Source: Elephas maximus indicus (taxonomy: Eukaryota; Chordata; Mammalia; Proboscidea; Elephantidae). Taken from it: a stretch of 64,000 nucleotides of DNA. The translations under genes and the position numbers were made by a program. The notes beneath the pieces are model-generated. The model had not been told where the DNA came from. It did no database searches and saw nothing but the letters and a program-made list of their open reading frames with translations. Positions 10,801 to 21,850 of this stretch are shown here, in pieces (position 1 is the first letter of the stretch; every line of letters begins with the position of its first letter). The stretch covers positions 83,652,001 through 83,716,000 of the forward strand of contig NC_064820.1 of assembly GCF_024166365.1 (NCBI RefSeq), written 5' to 3'.

Positions 10801-13015
10801 GGATGTTCCTTCTATTCCTATTTTGCTGAGAGTTTTTAGCATGAATGGGTGTTGAACTTTGTCAAATGCCTTTTCTGCATCAATTGATAAAATCATGTGA
10901 TTCTTGTCTTTTGTTTTATTTACATAATGGATTACATTAATTGTTTTTCTAATGTTGAACCATCCCTGCATACCTGGTCTGAATCCCATTTGGTCATGGT
11001 GAATTATTTTTTTTGATATGTTGTTGAATTCTATTGGCTAGAATTTTGTTGAGGATTTTTGCATCTAAGTTCATAAGGGCTATATGTCTGTAATTTTCTT
11101 TTTTTGAGATGTCTTTACCTGGTTTTGGTATCAGGCATATGCTGGCTTCATAGAATGAGTTTGGTAGTATTCCATCCTTTTCTATGCTCTGAAATACCTT
11201 TAGTAGTAGTGGTGTTAACTCTTCTTTGAAAGTTTGGTAGACCTCTGCCGTGAAGCTGGGCCAGGGCTTTTTTTTCTTGGGAGTTTTTTGATTGCCTTTT
11301 CAATTTCTTCTTTCGTTATGGGCCTGTTTAGTTGTTCTGCCTCTGTTTGTGTTAGTTTAGGTAGGTAGTGTGTTTCTAGGAATTCATCCATTTCTTCTAG
11401 GTTTTCAAATTTGTTAGATTATAATTTTTCATAGTAATCTGATATGATTCTTTTAATTTCAGTTGAGTCTGTTGTAATATCACCCATCTCATTTCTTATT
11501 TGGGTTATTTGATTCCTATCATATTTTTCTTTTGTCAGTTTGGTCAATGGTTTATCAATTTTGTTGATTTTTTCAAAGAATCAGCTTTTGGTCTTGTTAA
11601 TTCTTTCAATTGTTTTTCTGTTTTCTATTTCGTTTAGTTCTGCTCTAATTTTTATTATTTGTTTTCTTCTGATGCCGGACGGTTTCTGTTGTTGCTCTCT
11701 ATTTGTTCAAGTTGTAGGGATAATTCCTTGATTTTGGCCCTTTCTTCTTTTTGTATGAGTGCATTTACTGATATAAATTGACCTCTGAGCACTGCTTTCG
11801 GTGTATCCCGAAGGTTCTGATAGGAAGTGTTTTCATTCTCATTGGATTCTATGAATTTCTTTACTCCATCTTTAATGTCTTCTATAATCCAGTCATTTTT
11901 GAGCAGGGTATTGTTCAGTTTCCAAGTGTTTGATTTCTTTTCCCTGCTTTTTCTGTTACTGATTTCTACATTCATGGCTTTATGGTCAGAGAGGATGCTT
12001 TGTAATATTTCAATGTTTTGGATTCTGCTAAGGCTTGTTTTATGACCTAATATGTGGTCTATTCTAGAGAACGCTCCATGTGCACTAGAAAAGAAGGTAT
12101 ACTTGGCTGCTGTTGGGTGGAGTGTTCTGTATACGTCTATGAGGTCAAGTTGGTTCATTATGTCATTTAGATCTTCCGTGTCTTTATTGAGCTTCTTTCT
12201 GGATGTCCTGTCCTTCACCCAAAGTGGTGTGTTGATGTCTTTTACTATTCTTGTGGCACTATCTCACTTTTCAATGCTGATAGAGTTTGTTTTATGTATC
12301 TTGCAGCCCTGTCATTGGGTGCATAAATATTTAATACATTATATCTTCTTGGTATATTGTCCCTTTAATCATTATATAGTGTCCTTTCTTATTGTTTATG
12401 AAGGATTTAACTTTAAAATCTATTTTGTCAGAAATTAATATTGCCACTCTTGCTCTTTTTTGATTGTTGTTTGCTTGATATATTTTTTCCCATCCTTTGA
12501 GTTTTAGTTTGTTTGTGTCTCTAAGTCTAAGGTGTGTTTTTTGTAGGCAGCATATAGATGGACCATGTTTTTTAATCCATTCTGCCACTCTCTGTCTCTT
12601 TATTGGTGCATTTAGTCCATCTATATTCAGAGTAATTATGGATAGGCATGAATTTAGTGCTATCATTTTTAAGTCTTTTTTTGTGTGTTGTTGACAGTTT
12701 CTTTTTCCCACTTAATTTTATGTCCCAAGTAGATTATCTTTATGTATTGTCCTTTCCTTATATTGTTGTTAATTTTGTTTCTGCTGAGTCTCTATTTTTG
12801 TCTTGTGTTTTACTTTGACATATAGGATAGTTTGTCTCCTTTGTGGTTACCTTATTACTTATCCCTATTTTTCTAAATTTAAACCTAACTTTTATTTCTT
12901 TGTATTGCCTTGCCTTCCTCTCCATATGGAAGATCTATGACTACAATTCTTAGTCCCTCTTTATTGTTGTCTTCTTTTACATTAATAACATCACTATTTC
13001 CCTGTTTTGTGTTGT
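7855..13015 (-). mobile_element. L1-B, 5'-truncated L1 inserted in L1-A
   Basis: A second minus-strand L1 is about 5.2 kb long: 3' UTR at 7855-9185, ORF2 at 9186-12711 and a piece of the ORF1-ORF2 spacer to about 13015, where it is truncated. It splits the L1-A endonuclease: that text stops near 7854 and resumes near 13021 with a second ORF2 start. I could not define clean target-site duplications. Confidence 0.8.
9186..12711 (-). pseudogene. L1-B ORF2 (endonuclease + reverse transcriptase), inactive
   Basis: Nearly the whole ORF2 can be followed in broken frames. The endonuclease start is at 12331-12711 (SIITLNIDGLNAPIKRQR), with RIDHILGHK and SDH blocks at 11655-12218. RT is at 10522-10989 ([37 protein letters not shown]), and the C-terminal Cys-rich region is at 9186-9608. 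Two key changes are visible. The endonuclease glutamate of the LQETH block is Lys (codon 12538-12540), and the RT FADD box reads FAND (10570-10581). Several frameshifts add to this. In an intact element this protein nicks DNA and primes reverse transcription; this copy cannot. Confidence 0.88.
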
Positions 13016-13020
13016 TGTTT

Positions 13021-13240
13021 TCTTGTTACATTTTTTTCCATCCTTTGATGTTAATATATTTATGCCTTTGTTTCTAAGGTGTCTCTCTAATAGATAATAT
13101 ATGGATGGATCTTTTTTTTTAATCCATTCTGTCACTCTGTCTCCTTATGGGTGCATTTAAGCCATTTACATTCATTGTGATTATTGATAAGCATGAGTTT
13201 ATCGCTGTCATTTTGTAGTGCTTTTTTTTTTGTGGTGATG
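13021..13240 (-). pseudogene. L1-A ORF2 N-terminus
   Basis: A second ORF2 start (13119-13313 frame) with AINSCLSIITMNVNGLNAPI repeats the N-terminal endonuclease block already seen in L1-B. This shows that two different L1 copies overlap here. The frame is lost after RRQSDRMD. Confidence 0.8.
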
Positions 13241-13977
13241 TTTTCTTTTTTCTTCCTACTCTCCTACACTGAATTCCTTCTGTTTGTAGATTTTTTTTGT
13301 TTGTTTCTTTCATTTTTGTAGATTTTGTGTTTACTGAAACTTTACCTTTTTTTTATCTTGATGAATAGGTTTGTTTACTTTCTTTGTGATTTCCCTGAAA
13401 TTTACCCCATCTTCCTAAGTTTAAACCAGTCTTTTATTACTTGTTAATGCCTTGAGATCCTCTCCATTTGAAAGTTCTGTGCCTACACCGCTTATCCCCT
13501 CTTTTATTGCTCTGACGTTGTTGTCATTTATGGATTGTTCTCTCTGGTTCCCTGTTGTAAATCTTTAAAAAAATCTCTTTTATTCTTGAGAGTTCATTAC
13601 CTTAGTTGGTATGTGGTTGATACTATCTTGTGTCCTAGATTCAGGTTGTTGGTTCTCTAACTGAAGGTCTCCCTTGAATAACCCTTGTAACGTTTATTTG
13701 GATTTTACATATTCCCTTAACATGTGTTTATCTGGAAATGTCCTAATTTTGCCATCATATTTGAGAGAGAGTTTTGCAGGATATATTATTCTTAGTTGAC
13801 AACCTTTTTCTTTCAAGGTTTTATATATGTCATCCCATTGCCTTCTTGCCTGCATGTTTTCTGCCGAGTAATCACAGCTTAGTCTTACTGCTTCCACTTT
13901 TTATGTGACCTTTCATTTTTCTCAAGCTGCTCCCAGGATTCTTTGTCTTTGGTTTTAACAAGTGTGATTATGACATG
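13241..13977 (-). pseudogene. L1-A spacer and ORF1 C-terminal domain
   Basis: 13694-13897 encodes the C-terminal domain of L1 ORF1 protein, the RNA-binding chaperone: ARRQWDDIYKTLKEKGCQ, then RIIYPAKLSLKYDGKI and TFPDKHMLREYV. About 0.45 kb of spacer (13241-13690) separates it from ORF2. A related spacer is at 12712-13015 in L1-B. Confidence 0.82.
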
Positions 13978-14451
13978 TCAGTGATTTTCTTTTTTAAATT
14001 TTTACTGTGCTTTAAGTGAAAGTTTACAAATCAAGTCAGTCTCTCACACAAAAACCCGTATATGCCTTGCTACACACTCCCAATTACTCTCCCCCCTAAT
14101 GAGACAGCCCACTTTCTCCCCCCACTCTCTCTTTTTGTGTCCATCTTGACAGCTTCTAACCCCCTCCACCCTCTCATCTTCCCTCCAGGCAGGAGACGCC
14201 AACATAGACTCAAGTATCCACCTGATCCAAGAAGCTCACTCCTCACCAGCATCCCTCTCCAACCCATTGTCCAGTCCAATCCATGTCTGAAGAGTTGGCT
14301 TTGGGAATGGCTCCTGTCCTGGGCCAACAGAAGGTCTGGGGACCATGACCACCGGAGTCCTTCTAGTCTCAGTCAGACCATTAAGTCTGGTCGTATGAGA
14401 ATTTGGGGTCTGCATCCCACTGCTCTTCTGCTCCCTCAGTGATTTTCTTTT
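13978..14451 (-). mobile_element. L1-C: short L1 3' fragment with 16-bp TSD
   Basis: A severely 5'-truncated L1 (3' UTR only, about 13994-14435) is inserted in L1-A ORF1. The 16-nt target-site duplication 'tcagtgattttctttt' is perfect at 13978-13993 and 14436-14451, which dates this insertion as relatively recent. The open frames over it are non-coding. Confidence 0.88.
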
Positions 14452-15185
14452 GAGATCTATTCTACATGGGGTTTGTTGAGCTTCTTGGATGATCAGCTTT
14501 TTATCTTTCATGATATAAGGGAAGTTTTCTGAGACAAAATCTTCAATGGTTCTCTACTGCGTTTTCCATTTTCTCCCCCTGTTCTGGAACTCTGATCACA
14601 TGCAAATTTTTGCTTTTGATTGTATCCTACATTGTTCTCAGGGTTTCATTTTTTTTTCTCTTATTTTTCCTCAAACAAAATGGTATCCAAGGATTTGTCT
14701 TCATTTCACTGATCCTGTCTGCCAATTTGCTCCTAAAATCTATTGTGCTGTCCATTTCTGAAATCTTGTGGTCTTTTGGATTTCTAATTGCTGTTTTTAT
14801 ATGGTTTCTAGTTGTGAATTTATTTTGACATTTTGTTCCTGAATTATTTTCCTGAATTCTTTCATTGCTTTGTCTGTCTTTTCCATGATTTTGTCTATTT
14901 TTTCTTTATTTTTGTCTTTGTTTTCCTTCATCTCTTAGGTAGTCCTGAATATTAGAGTTTTGAATTCCCTATCAGGTAGTTCCAGTGCCTTTTCTTCTAC
15001 CAGGAAGGTCATTTGGTTTTATTATGTTTATGTTTTATTTTGGATGATTTCTGGAGCCATCCTGTCCTGTATTTTTGTTTTGATTATCGCCTACTGTCTT
15101 TGGGACATTCAAGAATTATTTTCTTCATTTATTGATTACAGATTTGTTTTAGCCTGCTTTTTTTATTTGGTTATGTCTGGGTAGG
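14452..15185 (-). pseudogene. L1-A ORF1 N-terminal and coiled-coil part
   Basis: Reading the minus strand from an ATG at 14929-14931 gives a Lys/Glu/Ile-rich heptad stretch (MKENKDKNKEKIDKIMEKTD and on through KAMKEFRKIIQEQNVKI), the coiled coil through which ORF1p trimerises. Further downstream the frame is interrupted, including by L1-C. Confidence 0.7.
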
Positions 15186-17125
15186 CAGGCTGGGTGTGCT
15201 TTGTTGCTTGCTCATCTGTGGGCACGATACTTCTCATCACTGCATCCAGGTGGTCAGGGCCAGTCACTTGTCTATGGCACAGCAGCACAGGTCCAGTGGA
15301 GGGGAAGGGTCTGGACTGGGTCGTTTGCAACATGTACTATGGTCAACAGGGTGGGGCTGGGGCGGTGTAGAGTGGGTTCTTGTGGTCCACACCTATGCCT
15401 TTCAGGAGTGTGGTGCTTGGTGCATGGTGCAGATAGGCAGGCAGGAAGGAAGACGATGTAATGTGTGGAGCTAAGTGGGTGAGATAAAGGAGAGAAAGAA
15501 ACAAAAGCAAAAAGAAAAAAAGGAAGAATGAAAAGAAAAATTGAATAAAATGATGGCATGGTAGGATTCAGCAAGTGGGGGTATGGCAGAGGCAGCAAGG
15601 CCATTTGCCAGTGGCTCTCTAGCCAAGTGGTGTGGCTTGGTCTGTTGAAAAGGGATGTGGGCAGTGCATGGGCTAGGTGGGCTAGAGAAAGGAAAGAAAA
15701 GGTAAGGAGAGAGAAGAAACAAAACAAAACAAAAACAACAACAAACATATGATGTTGGGGGATCTGGCCACTGGGGACAGGATGGAATTGGGGTGCTGGC
15801 GAGCTGATGTCTCTCTCACCAAACAGCACAGTAGGGCCTATCAAGAAGGGGTGGGGGCAGCACTGGGCCTAGATGGGAGGGAGAAGGAAAAGGCAGGAGG
15901 GGAAAGATAAAGAAAAATAAAAAATACGGCACTGAGGCAACCAGCCTGTGGGGGCAGTGCAAACCTGGGGAGGCCGTGTGCCAGAGGCCCTCTAGCCAAC
16001 TGGCACAGCACAGCCTGTCAAGAAGGGGGGTGGCGCACAGGGCTACGTGGGTGGGAGAAAGAAAAGGAAGAGAGAGAGGAGGAAACAACAAAAATGAAAA
16101 TAAAAAATAAATGTGCTATAGGGGCCTGCCAGTGGGGCGGTGTGGACCCAGGGAAGCCATGTGCCAGTGGCTCTCTAGCTGGGCAGTGTGGGCACAGCCC
16201 ATCAAGGAGTGCAGATGGAACGTGTGGTTGGGTAGGTGGGAGAAAGGAAGGGAAGGAAGGGAGAGAGAGATAACAGAATAAAAATGGCCCTGAGGGAGCC
16301 TTCCGACAGGGTGGCGCGGACTCAGGGAAGCCACGTGCTGGTGGCTCTCTAGCCGAGTGGTGTGGCACAGCCCATCAAGAAGGTCAGAGATGGCACACAT
16401 GACTAGGTGTGTAGGAGGAGGGAAGGGATAGATTGATAAGAAACTGAAAAAAAAAAAAAATTGCACTGAGGGAGCCTGCTGGGTGGGTGTGGTACAGACC
16501 AGGGAAATAATGTGTCAGTGGCTGTCTAGCCTAGTGGTGTGGTACAGCCTGTCAAGAAAAGGCAGAGATGGCAAATGGTACTAATTGGGTGGGAGAAAGA
16601 AATGATGGAAGTGAGAGGCAAAAGAAAAAGAAAACCAAAACAACAATTAAAAAAATGGTACTGAAGAAACAGCCTGGTGGGGCAGGGCTCATACAGGCAG
16701 CGAGGATCTGACGTCTCTCTGGCTGAGTGATCGTGGCCTGTTTGAAAGTGGCAGCGGGCACGTAAAGGAAGAAAGCTGGGGGGTGGGGTGGGAAAGCATG
16801 TATCCCTGGTTACCAGGTACTCTGTCTCCTGTTGGGAGCTCCATGCAGTTGCCTTCCTGTGCTCTGTCTGCCATTCTCGGTGGCTGAGGTCCAAGGTGGC
16901 GAGTCTGCACCAGGTCAGCTGGTAGGGGACCTCCACTCCATAGCTCTCCTTATTCTCTGTTCTGTCAGTTTCTTATTTCATTCAGTGTTTGGTTGAGTTC
17001 CTTATCCCTTCAGTTGATGCTTAGGGTTCCAGGATTGACATTTGTATTTGTTTTACTTATTTTTCAGGTCTTTGCCGTAGCTGGACAGCATGGCTTCTGT
17101 CTATAGCGCCATATTGGCTCTGCCC
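15186..17125 (-). promoter_or_regulatory. L1-A 5' UTR (about 1.9 kb) with tandem monomers
   Basis: This is the L1 leader and internal promoter region, ending at the 5' terminus near 17125. It contains about seven tandem units of 174-195 bp between about 15470 and 16790, then a non-repeated part of about 330 bp. The Pro/Leu/Ser-rich minus-strand frames here (for example 15816-16091, 16018-16368, 16116-16466) are products of the repeat and its pyrimidine tracts, not proteins. Confidence 0.75.
15470..16790 (-). repeat. Tandem ~180-bp monomers in L1 5' UTR
   Basis: The anchor 'gtggctctctagcc' or a close variant starts at 15611, 15806, 15984, 16167, 16341, 16518 and 16710, giving spacings of 195, 178, 183, 174, 177 and 192. 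Each unit also carries a GC-rich part ('ccatgtgccagtggctctct') and an A/G-only tract of about 40-60 bases on the + strand (such as 15481-15545 and 16055-16110). Confidence 0.8.
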
Positions 17126-17139
17126 CCCAATTTAAAAGT

Positions 17140-17560
17140 TTTTTGATGTTGAGCTGATTATCTGTGTTTTTTTTTAACTTCTAAGTTCTTCCTTCTGGAG
17201 CCAGATTCAATATCCCTTTAGAAATCTGAAACTTAAGTCTTTTGGGTGCCATTTGTTTTCTCTAAATTAAAATTTTCCAGGTCCTTCCATCCTCCCTCAT
17301 TTGGCACATACCACATCCCGTCTGAAATTGTTAATTAAAGTTTTACACACTTCTGTGTGCTTCCTTAATGGAGATCCCTGAAGGGAAGGACCATGTCTAA
17401 GGCTTCTGTAAACTAGGCTGCAAAGCCCTGCCCTACTTGAAGTTTCTGAATGAAAATGTGTCTGTTGACTTAGATGGGAAAAATGATATTTTGTGTTAGA
17501 TATAAATATAATAGATCTTTGATTCCAAGGAACTTAAATGATTTTAAGTATTTTAAGAAA
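17140..17560. other. Single-copy sequence
   Basis: No gene is seen here. Around 17340-17400 there is a short L2-like stretch ('gaagggaaggaccatgtcta'). Confidence 0.4.
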
Positions 17561-17564
17561 TCAA

Positions 17565-18085
17565 ACAATGTATTACCTTGGGAATATCTGCTGCAAAAGA
17601 TCTCTTTATGGTTTTAAAAAGCAAAGATATCACTTTGATGACTAAGGTACACCTGACCCAAGCCAGTCTTTTCAATCACCTCATTTGCGTGTGAAAGCTG
17701 GACAATTAAAAAAAAAAGAATTGATGCATTTGAATTGTAGTGTTGGTGAAGATTACTGAATATACCATCGACTGCCAGAAGAATGAACAAACCAGTTTTA
17801 GAAGAAATACAACAAGAATGCTCCTTAGCATTGTCTGTTTCCTTTGGCACATCATCAGGAAAGACCAGTTGCTAGGAAGGACATCATGTTTAGCAAAGTG
17901 GAGGATCAGTGAAAACTAGGGAAACTCTTAATGAGATGGATTGACACAATAGCCTCAACAGTGGATTCAAACATATCAAAGATCATAGAGATGGTACGGA
18001 ACCAGTCAACGTTTTATTCTGTTATGTATAAGGTTGTTATGAGTTTGAGCTGGCTTGACGGAAACTGACACCAATAAACATATTT
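17565..18085 (+). mobile_element. RTE LINE 3' fragment
   Basis: This has the same text as the 3' part of the RTE at 1470-1994: 'atgactaaggtacacctgac', 'gcgtgtgaaagctggacaat', 'ggattgacacaatagcctca', and a tail ending in a variant of the RTE terminal sequence near 18070. Stops occur in all frames. Confidence 0.85.
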
Positions 18086-19135
18086 TGGACCATGTATGAG
18101 GAGTGAGAAAGTTTGTGTATCAGTCTATACTCTGTATGGGAAATAGCCATAGAATACAGTATCTTAATGAAGAGGCTTGTTACATAAAGTTATAAATAAA
18201 AACAGTGTCCTGCTAACTTTGTATTATCAAACTAGGGCTATGTGAGAAACTATGGCTATGTACTTTGGATTATTATCATAATTTAGGGGAAGAAAATTTT
18301 TGCTGTCTAAGAACCTTCTTTGAAATGTGAGTCCAGTCCTAACATCTGCCCCAGGGTGAGGGCCTGGACACTGTATTTCAATCCAGATCACATCAAAGGG
18401 CTTTCTGGTACCAGGTTTCTCCACCCCCAGAGCCATCTTCCAAACAAAGCCTCACTACTTCCTGTAAAAGGTACTGGTTTCTAGGAGACTATATAAATTA
18501 AGAAAGCCCATTCCATCCAAATCTTATCCGTTCGCTTTCTTCCCAGTTCATTCACAGGAAACCCACTTGAAAAGTCTGTAAGTAAACTTTCTTTGATTCA
18601 ATAAATGCCTGCACTTTGGGCAGACAAAGACTATGCCAACTTGGCTGGTTTACATTTTTTTAGGTTGAGTTTACAAAAAGGAAAAACTATGTGCTAAGTT
18701 TTACCAAGGCTTCTCTTCTCTCCTTCCCACGAGACCAAATTTAGCCAGAAGCCAAATAATCGCTCTGACAACATAACTGTGTCCTTACCCTTCATGTTTC
18801 TTTTCTAAAAATAAGGGGAAAAAAATCTAAACCTATGGTCATGTATCACTTCAACAGAGGAAAGAGCTGTTGACTCTGTTCAGATGGGGACTGGGAGGTA
18901 CTGGTTCCACTTTGGACCTGGGTAGGATTTTCAAGCAAGCATGATTAGGAGCCTCTGATACCACTGGTCTGCCAGTTTTTCATACTGTGGTGGCTTGCAT
19001 CTTACTATGACACTGGAAGCTATGCCATTAGTATTTGAAATACCAGCAGGGTCACCCCACAGTGGACAGATTTCTGCGGAGCTTCAACTAAGATAGGCTA
19101 GGAAGAAAGTCTGGCAATATACTTCCAAAAATTAG
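18086..19135. other. Single-copy sequence with a possible old LTR
   Basis: No coding signal is seen. A TATAAA (18492-18497) lies about 108 nt upstream of an AATAAA (18600-18605), an arrangement seen in some LTRs, but I see no matching partner or clear ends. Confidence 0.3.
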
Positions 19136-19356
19136 CCAATGAAAACCCTGTGGATCACAACAGACTATGGTTCGATATAGTGCTAGAAGATGAGCTACCT
19201 ATGTTGGAAGGCACTGAAAATACAGTGGCCACAACAATAGACTGGAATATACCAATGATTGTGAATGTGGCACAGGACCGGGCAACGTTTTGCTCTGTTG
19301 CACGTGAGGTTGCCATGAGTTGGAGGTGACTTGATGGCAACCAACAACAACAATGA
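19136..19356 (+). mobile_element. RTE-derived short element
   Basis: It starts 'aaaaccctgtggatcacaac' and ends with the RTE-type terminus ('ggcacaggaccgggcaacgt', 'gagttggaggtgacttgatg', then 'caaccaacaacaacaat'). It is a non-autonomous element or truncated copy that uses the RTE 3' end. Confidence 0.75.
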
Positions 19357-21850
19357 TATACTTGTGATGACTCTCGTCAACTGCAAGCTTAGTAAATGTA
19401 AAATGAGCCTATACTTTTTTTTTTACTGCAGAAGTCAGGAGACAAAGACACATCTCTTTAGGTAGGCATCTTCTAAAATATATGTGAGCAACTTAGATCT
19501 AACCACTATTGAAAACACATGTTTTGCTCACTCCCAGCGACAATCTACCTGTTGAACATGGCCCCATGCTCAACACAGGTGTTACAGACTCTTATAGTTA
19601 CTGATTGTTCTCAAAGTGGCTGGGGCTAGTCTGGTGGAGGTGCTGGGAGATGGTTCCTGAAACAGCTAAGAGCAAGAGAACAGAGAGTGTGTCAGTCATG
19701 CCTACTGTACCCCAAGTCTCAAGTCTGGATAAGCCCAATTCTATGTCCGGCATGCTTAACACTGAGCCTGAAAACAAGTAAAAATAATCCATTGGAGTTG
19801 GCTACCAAAACAGATGGAATGTGAAAGAAAGGGTGGGAGGTAGTCAGGAGAGAACACAGAATGATTTCGTGGATTAATTGGGTAATTAGGGTAAACTGGG
19901 TAATTAGGACAGTTTCCCAAAGTAGAAACAGCATCCAGGCTTGGGTTTATTGGTTGCCCAAAGTGTGGTGGGTCTGTTGGGTTTAAATTAGAGCATACTG
20001 GAAAACGGCTGCCTTCAAACAAAATTATTTTGCTGTCTGGAGCTGCCCTATCAGCATTAACAGCTTCACCTTCACTCTGGGGTCAAAAAATATCTCCCTC
20101 TTGAATGTAGGAGCCAAACCTAAGCTTGTTAGATATTTTAAACCTCTGAACTTTAACCACATTGTTTGTTCATAGAGTAAAAAAATCTCAGTCTTCTTCT
20201 GATTGGAAAGTTTAGAGATACTTAGCACAAAGTTGGATCCTGGATCCATATTTAAAAAAAAATTTTTTTTTCCATTTCAGTAGAAGAACTTCAATTTAAC
20301 GGTCAGAGCACTGCTTTAAGACTGAATAAATTATGACCATAAAATAATACACTTTTTAAATCTTTTTAATGAAATGATGCTGTTATTGCTCAACACATTT
20401 TCAGAATTCCTCTTTCCAAAAAAAGAAAAAAAATTTTATCCTCCAAAATGACTGAGCAAAAGCAAAAAATGTTACCTGACCTCATAATCTCAGGTTTACT
20501 TCCTTGATCCAATGTAACTTTCTGCCTTTCATGCTCAGTTTTTTAACTTACCTCTGCCCTACCCCAGTTCTTTACAATGTGAGCTAATAACCAAGGATCC
20601 CAAGAGATTTGTGGTAATGGTGCTACCTGAGAACAGAAGGGTCCAGGAGAAAGGCTGTGGAGCCAACTACAGTTGGGAGATATTACAGCATGTTTGAGTA
20701 GAAATGGGAAATAGGAAGGGAGAGGTTGAACAGATGAACAAATGGGGCAAAACTGATGAAGCAAGGACTCAGAAAGCAGGATGGGATGGATCTAGAAGAG
20801 AACAGGTGTCACACAGATGTAGGAATAATAGCAGTAATTCTTCTGGAAAGGGCGACCTCTACTCACTACCACCAGGTGCTTACTTTACATTGGTAGCTCA
20901 GCTAACTGCAGTCTGGTTCCTATACCAGTCACTGTACTGGTTACCAGTGACTTGCCAAGGTTACCAGTCACTATGCTCCTCTACCCCCTCAAACCAATGG
21001 GCACATTTTAGTTCTTCTATTAATCAACTTTCTAAACCTTCTTCCCTGAGTTTCTATGGAAACACTCTTGCTATTGTTTTTCCACTTTTCCAACTGATCT
21101 GTCTCACTTTTCATCCTCTATCTACTCTCTCTTGGGCTCTAAGAGTTCTTCCAATTCTTAGGAGGAAATAGTTGGTGCATAGCTGATTCACAGTCAAGGA
21201 ACCTTCTTTAGCTAAATGGCTTGGAGTTGGTGCTTTCTTTCACTTAGAGGTTCATCTCTCACCAGGTGTTGGTGTAACAAGTCAGCTTGGAGCTGCTTCA
21301 TTCAGGAGAAACACATGTCCTAAGGTTGCAGTTTCCACCAGCAATGCTCCAGGATCCAGGAACAAACACCTATTTGTTCCCTTATCCTTACCTTGCCTCT
21401 CTATAAAAGTGATAACAGAAAGCCGAGATTTACATCTGTGCTTTTGAAGAGAGGGGATGAGAAGCTGCTTAGTCTATTGGTCCTAGATCTTGCATCTGCC
21501 AACCACAGGCTAGAGATTTCCATAGTTAACCGTAGTTAGGTGAACCCAATTTACAAGGTCTAGGACTTCACACTGATATCTGGAGCTGAAGCCCTCAAAC
21601 ATCCGTTCTTTAGGGTTTCCTCTGCCTGGCTGTATCCTTTGTGAACTCATCTGCCCCAGGATCTTAGGACAGGATTTAGTTGTTGAGGTTCTGGGTGCTG
21701 GGATTCTCAAATGCATCTCGATCGGACTAGCTTGTATCCAAAGCCTATTTTCTTCTCTATATGCACTTGGTCTGTGGAATCTGATCCAACCCCAGGGCTT
21801 CAAATACTGCTTGTGTGTGATGGCACCCAATTATGATCTCTAGCACAGAC
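19357..21850. other. Single-copy sequence, no gene recognised
   Basis: I see no exon-like structure or known repeat in these 2.5 kb. The open frames at 20704-21171 (+) and 19598-20022 (-) have no domain signature. 20913-20972 has small overlapping direct and inverted 'ttaccagtcac' motifs. Confidence 0.4.

Larger units (their letters stand above)
2671..17139 (-). mobile_element. Nested L1 locus: full-length L1 (L1-A) with four insertions
   Basis: A full-length minus-strand L1 runs from its 5' end at about 17125 (revcomp begins 'ggggggcagagccaatatgg') to a poly(A) tail read as T at 2685-2702. Near-identical flanks ('cccaatttagaagt' at 2671-2684 and 'cccaatttaaaagt' at 17126-17139) are its target-site duplication. 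Within it lie a 0.5-kb interspersed repeat (4246-4755), an AfroSINE (7201-7362), a 5'-truncated L1 (about 7855-13015) and an L1 3' fragment (13994-14435). Removing these leaves roughly 8.2 kb of one L1 in the expected order: 3' UTR, ORF2, spacer, ORF1, 5' UTR. Confidence 0.85.

Noticed and set aside
15196..15474. Two overlapping + frames of 86-92 codons
   Set aside because: They are antisense to the L1 5' UTR, overlap each other in different frames and have no domain features.
15816..16466. Long Pro/Leu/Ser-rich minus-strand open frames
   Set aside because: They lie in the tandem monomers of the L1 5' UTR; the composition and repeat period explain the openness, and no protein family is recognisable.
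15470..16790. Regularly spaced repeats as a CRISPR-like array
   Set aside because: The units are about 180 bp and diverged, in a mammalian L1 leader; no short identical repeats with unique spacers.
20704..21171. 155-codon + frame
   Set aside because: No known domain, no splice or promoter context, and low-complexity Ser/Leu composition in the second half.
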